Positions 61,362 through 64,000 of a stretch of 64,000 nt of DNA are shown here, one piece after another. The notes under the pieces are model-generated. The model did no database searches. It was given only the letters and a program-made list of their open reading frames with translations, and was not told the DNA's origin. Each line of letters begins with the position of its first letter. Within the stretch, counting starts at the first letter, position 1. The stretch comes from CADEDH01 sp039029735 (GTDB taxonomy: Bacteria; Actinomycetota; Acidimicrobiia; Acidimicrobiales; SZUA-35), in the NCBI GenBank assembly GCA_039029735.1, contig JBCCFL010000025.1, forward strand, positions 17,746-81,745, read 5' to 3'. Position numbers and translations under genes: made by a program.

Positions 61362-61496
61362 GTCGGAGCGCCCGTCGGGGCGCCGGAGGCGCTCCTTTGG
61401 GGGGTCGCCGGCGAACTCGGTGGGCGTGGTCTGTTGTGTGGGAGATGGACTGCGAGGGGCTGGCTCGGCTCTGCACCAGGTGCCAGACTCCCCGGC

Positions 61497-62246
61497 ATGG
61501 ATCTGCCGGAACCGTCCCCCGACGCCGTTCGCGCCCTGGCCCCGACGGGCCGACTGCGGGCGGCGATCAACCTCGCCAACTTCCTCCTGGTGACGGGGCG
61601 CAGCGAGGACGGCGACCCCGAAGGTGTGTCGCCCGACATGGCCGGCGCCCTCGCCGATCAGCTCGGCGTCGACCTCGAACTGCTCCGCTACAAGACGCCG
61701 GGGGCCATCGCCGACGATGGCGGCTCGGACGCCTGGGACATCGGCAACATCGGGGCCGAACCGAAGCGGGCGGAGCAGATCGCCTTCACCGCCGCCTACT
61801 GCGAGATCGAGGCCACATACCTGGTTCCGGCCGGCTCCGACATCACCTCGATCGATCAGGTCGACCAACCCGGCCGGCGCATCGCCAGCCCCAACCGGGC
61901 GGCCTACGACCTGTGGCTCGAGCGCAACCTGCAGCATGCCGAGCGGGTGCCCTCCGAGGGCCTCGGTGGTGCACTCGACCTGTTCCTCGACGAGGGTCTC
62001 GATGCCCTCGCCGGGCTGCGACCCGGGCTGCTCAAGGACATCGAGCGGGTGCCCGGCGGTCGGATCCTCGAAGGTCGGTTCACCGCGGTGCAGCAGGCCA
62101 TGGGCACCCCCCGGTCCCGCGACAACGCGGGCTTCGAGTACCTCACCCGCTTCGTTGAAGCCGCCAAGGCCTCCGGGCTCGTCGCCTCGCTGATCGACAA
62201 GCACGGTGTGAACGGGCTCTCGGTGGCTCCGCCCTCCGGCGACTGA
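61497..62246 (+). CDS. Substrate-binding-protein-like (SBP family 3) without signal peptide
   Basis: 249 residues from ATG 61497; an earlier ATG (61434) is possible but adds nothing recognisable. The fold matches amino acid-type periplasmic binding proteins: GRLRAAINLANFLL, PEGVSPDMAGALADQLGVDLEL, WDIGNIGAEPKRAEQIAFTAAYCEIEATYLVP, GRRIASPNRAAYDLWLERN. There is no Sec or lipoprotein signal and no permease or ATPase nearby. Possibly a cytosolic ligand binder or an enzyme (cyclohexadienyl-dehydratase-like proteins share this fold). It is followed 13 bases later by a phosphotransferase-like gene. Confidence 0.8.
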   Translation: MDLPEPSPDAVRALAPTGRLRAAINLANFLLVTGRSEDGDPEGVSPDMAGALADQLGVDLELLRYKTPGAIADDGGSDAWDIGNIGAEPKRAEQIAFTAAYCEIEATYLVPAGSDITSIDQVDQPGRRIASPNRAAYDLWLERNLQHAERVPSEGLGGALDLFLDEGLDALAGLRPGLLKDIERVPGGRILEGRFTAVQQAMGTPRSRDNAGFEYLTRFVEAAKASGLVASLIDKHGVNGLSVAPPSGD

Positions 62247-62259
62247 ACCTGCACTCGCC

Positions 62260-63339
62260 ATGACCGCACTCGCCGTTCCCAGCTCCTTCGACGACGTCAC
62301 GGTGTCGTGGCTCAACGCCGCCTTGCGCCAAGGAGGAGCGCAGGCCGTCGAGGTCACGGCCGTTGAGGTGGAGCCCCTCGGAGCTGGCGTCGGACTCCTC
62401 GGCGACCTCGCCCGTCTCCATCTCGCCACCACCAACGGGGCCGGTCCGGCCAGGCTGATCGTGAAGCTGCCCACCACCGATCCCGGTGGCCGCGAGGTGG
62501 GCGCCATGCTCGGCGCATGGGCCCGTGAGGTGGCCTTCTATCGCGAGTTGGTACCCCAGGCGCCCGGCATCGCAGTGCCGCACTGCTACCACGCCGCCGG
62601 TGATCCGGCCGCCGAGCGATGGGTGGTGCTGCTCGAAGACTGTGGGCCCGGTACTGGCGCGTACGAGCCCCGCAACGACGCATCCCGCCGCGAGGCCGAC
62701 GCCGCCGTTGTGGCGCTGGCGGCGTTCCACGCCCGTTGGTGGGGATCGCCAACCCGGTTCTCCTGGATGCCAGGCTTCGACCGTGGCGGCATCGGTGGGC
62801 TGACACCAGCCTGGCTCGACTCCCATCCCGTATTCCTCGAACGGTTCCACCACCTGATCCCCGAACCCACAGGGTCTTGGCTCACTCGCTTCGCCCCCAC
62901 GCTGTCGACGTGGTCGGAGCGGGCCGCCACCGAGCCGCTCACGATCGTTCACGCCGACTACCGGCTCGCCAACCTGGTGTTCAACTCCGATGACGATGGC
63001 TCCGTCACGATGATCGACTGGCAGACTGCGCTCGTGGGCCCGGCGGCGATGGACCTGTCGTGCTTCATCGCCACCAGCCTCACCGTCGACGATCGTCGAT
63101 CCTGGGAGACTGATCTGATCGACCGCTACGCCGCGGAACTCGCGACCAACGGCGTCGATGTCGACCGTCAGTGGCTCGACCGGAGCTACGACGAGAACCT
63201 GCTGTGGTGGATGGGGCAGTTCGCCAACAACCTCGCCCGGCTCCGTCCCGATCCCGACACCCAGCGCAGCCTCGACGCCATGATCGAGCGCACGTTCACC
63301 GCAGCCCTCGACCGCGACGTCGGACGCCTCCTCGACTGA
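62260..63339 (+). CDS. APH/ecdysteroid-kinase-like phosphotransferase
   Basis: 359 residues. N-lobe Lys in LIVKLPTTDPGG near 68, hinge WVVLLEDCGPG near 125, catalytic loop IVHADYRLANLVF near 228-240, and metal-binding DWQ near 252. Same family as 36958-38058. The ligand is unknown. It probably forms a unit with the binding-protein-like gene before it (13-base gap), so kinase and binder may share a small molecule (inference). It converges with the P450 gene. Confidence 0.87.
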   Translation: MTALAVPSSFDDVTVSWLNAALRQGGAQAVEVTAVEVEPLGAGVGLLGDLARLHLATTNGAGPARLIVKLPTTDPGGREVGAMLGAWAREVAFYRELVPQAPGIAVPHCYHAAGDPAAERWVVLLEDCGPGTGAYEPRNDASRREADAAVVALAAFHARWWGSPTRFSWMPGFDRGGIGGLTPAWLDSHPVFLERFHHLIPEPTGSWLTRFAPTLSTWSERAATEPLTIVHADYRLANLVFNSDDDGSVTMIDWQTALVGPAAMDLSCFIATSLTVDDRRSWETDLIDRYAAELATNGVDVDRQWLDRSYDENLLWWMGQFANNLARLRPDPDTQRSLDAMIERTFTAALDRDVGRLLD

Positions 63340-63349
63340 GAAGCGCCGA

Positions 63350-64000
63350 TCAGTCCCAGGCCACCGTCAACTCGGTCGGGCCCCGGAAGGTGATGTTGGG
63401 GAAGTAGTCGGGCGTCTGATCCTCGACGAGGCGCAACGACGGCAGCCGCGCGGCCAGCACTTCGGTCATGATCTGGGTCTCGAACTTCGCGAACTTCGCG
63501 CCGAGGCAGTAGTGCACACCCTTGCCGAACGAGATGTGGCGGTTGGCGTTCGGGCGGTGGATGTCGAACGTGTCGGGGGCGTCGAACAGGTCGGCCTGAC
63601 GGTTGGCCGAGGCGAAGTTGAGGAACACGTCCGTTCCAGCCGGCACCTCGATGCCTCGCACCACGGTGTCGCGTGTGGTCCGACGGCGCCACGAGATCTG
63701 GCTGGAGTTGAAGCGGAGCACCTCTTCGATGGCGTTGGGGATCAACCCCGCGTCGTCGCAGATCTCGGCCCACACGTCACGGCGGGGGAGCAGGCACTGG
63801 AGCGTGTTGCAGATCAGGGAGGTGACGGCCTCGTGGCCGGCGAACGACAGGCCGTAGACGATCGACTCCACCTCGTTGTACGAGAGCTCGTCAGGGTTGG
63901 CCTCGTGGGCATCGATCAACTCCGACGCCAGGTCGTCGCCCCGCTCGTCTCGCTTCGACGCTGTGAAGTCGCGGCAGTAGCGCCAGTAGGCCACCATCTG
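63350..64000 (-). CDS. Cytochrome P450, C-terminal part (start beyond the window end)
   Basis: At least 217 residues of the P450 C-terminal half; the frame runs off the window end. I-helix YGLSFAGHEAVTSLICN with the acid position replaced (GHEA rather than the common GxxT), K-helix EEVLRF (ExxR), and heme loop FGKGVHYCLGAKFAK with axial Cys. It resembles the first P450 of the window in the heme loop (FGKGKHYCLGAPLAK), so both belong to the same broad group. Substrate unknown. Confidence 0.95.
   Translation of the reverse strand, partial: QMVAYWRYCRDFTASKRDERGDDLASELIDAHEANPDELSYNEVESIVYGLSFAGHEAVTSLICNTLQCLLPRRDVWAEICDDAGLIPNAIEEVLRFNSSQISWRRRTTRDTVVRGIEVPAGTDVFLNFASANRQADLFDAPDTFDIHRPNANRHISFGKGVHYCLGAKFAKFETQIMTEVLAARLPSLRLVEDQTPDYFPNITFRGPTELTVAWD

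Overview
The window is high-GC DNA of an actinobacterium. The gene set (cytochrome P450s, an F420/FMN split-barrel enzyme, TadE/TadG pilus proteins, a seven-gene Mrp antiporter, family III CoA-transferase, many genes that look leaderless, HTH/DUF397 regulators) points to the Acidimicrobiia or a related lineage. This placement is inference from gene content. No rRNA, tRNA, CRISPR array, insertion sequence or phage module was recognised.

Layout. 1-4.9 kb: tail of a P450, secreted DUF4214 protein, PIG-L deacetylase, a prepilin-like protein with a DUF642-like domain, a one-repeat WD40 relic, and an anti-sigma/ECF sigma pair. 5-9 kb: three lipoproteins, two of them preceded by copies of one 77-bp upstream module. 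9-12.8 kb: AraC regulator, AhpD-like protein and a cytosolic reductive dehalogenase with a duplicated domain. 12.9-17.2 kb: TadE-TadE-TadG operon (the TadG carries a ricin-B lectin domain) followed by an ECF sigma/anti-sigma pair. 17.2-23.3 kb: complete mrpABCDEFG operon with 4-nt overlaps throughout. 23.3-35.8 kb: Na+/Ca2+ exchanger, lacZ, fused indolepyruvate ferredoxin oxidoreductase with a divergent Lrp regulator, and PAS-AraC divergent from putA. 35.8-48.7 kb: two kinase-linked or orphan genes, two chemoreceptor-like proteins, HAD 5'-nucleotidase, a CoA-transferase/DUF6925/hydroxyacid dehydrogenase operon, SDR, MFS and rhodanese. 48.8-54.4 kb: MttB-like methyltransferase, a dimethylglycine dehydrogenase-like flavoprotein and a second FAD oxidoreductase, which look like a quaternary/N-methyl amine degradation operon. 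54.4-57.2 kb: a lower-GC regulatory island (DUF5753 HTH protein, divergent sigma-like protein, two DUF397 proteins). 57.2-64 kb: halohydrin dehalogenase-like SDR, sulfatase and hydrolase operon, a probable selenocysteine-containing redoxin, PPOX enzyme, a substrate-binding-protein-like gene, a kinase-like gene and the start-truncated part of a second P450.

The most important observation is the redoxin at 60151-60804 (minus). An in-frame TGA sits exactly where the first cysteine of the CxxC active site belongs (W-TGA-P-Y-C). A good Shine-Dalgarno and ATG lie upstream, and a SECIS-like hairpin has its apical loop 20 nt after the TGA. A conventional caller would begin the gene after the TGA and lose the active site. 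Second in interest are the DUF5753/sigma-like/DUF397 island with shared leader sequences, and two unrelated dehalogenase-type genes (reductive dehalogenase, halohydrin dehalogenase) in one window.
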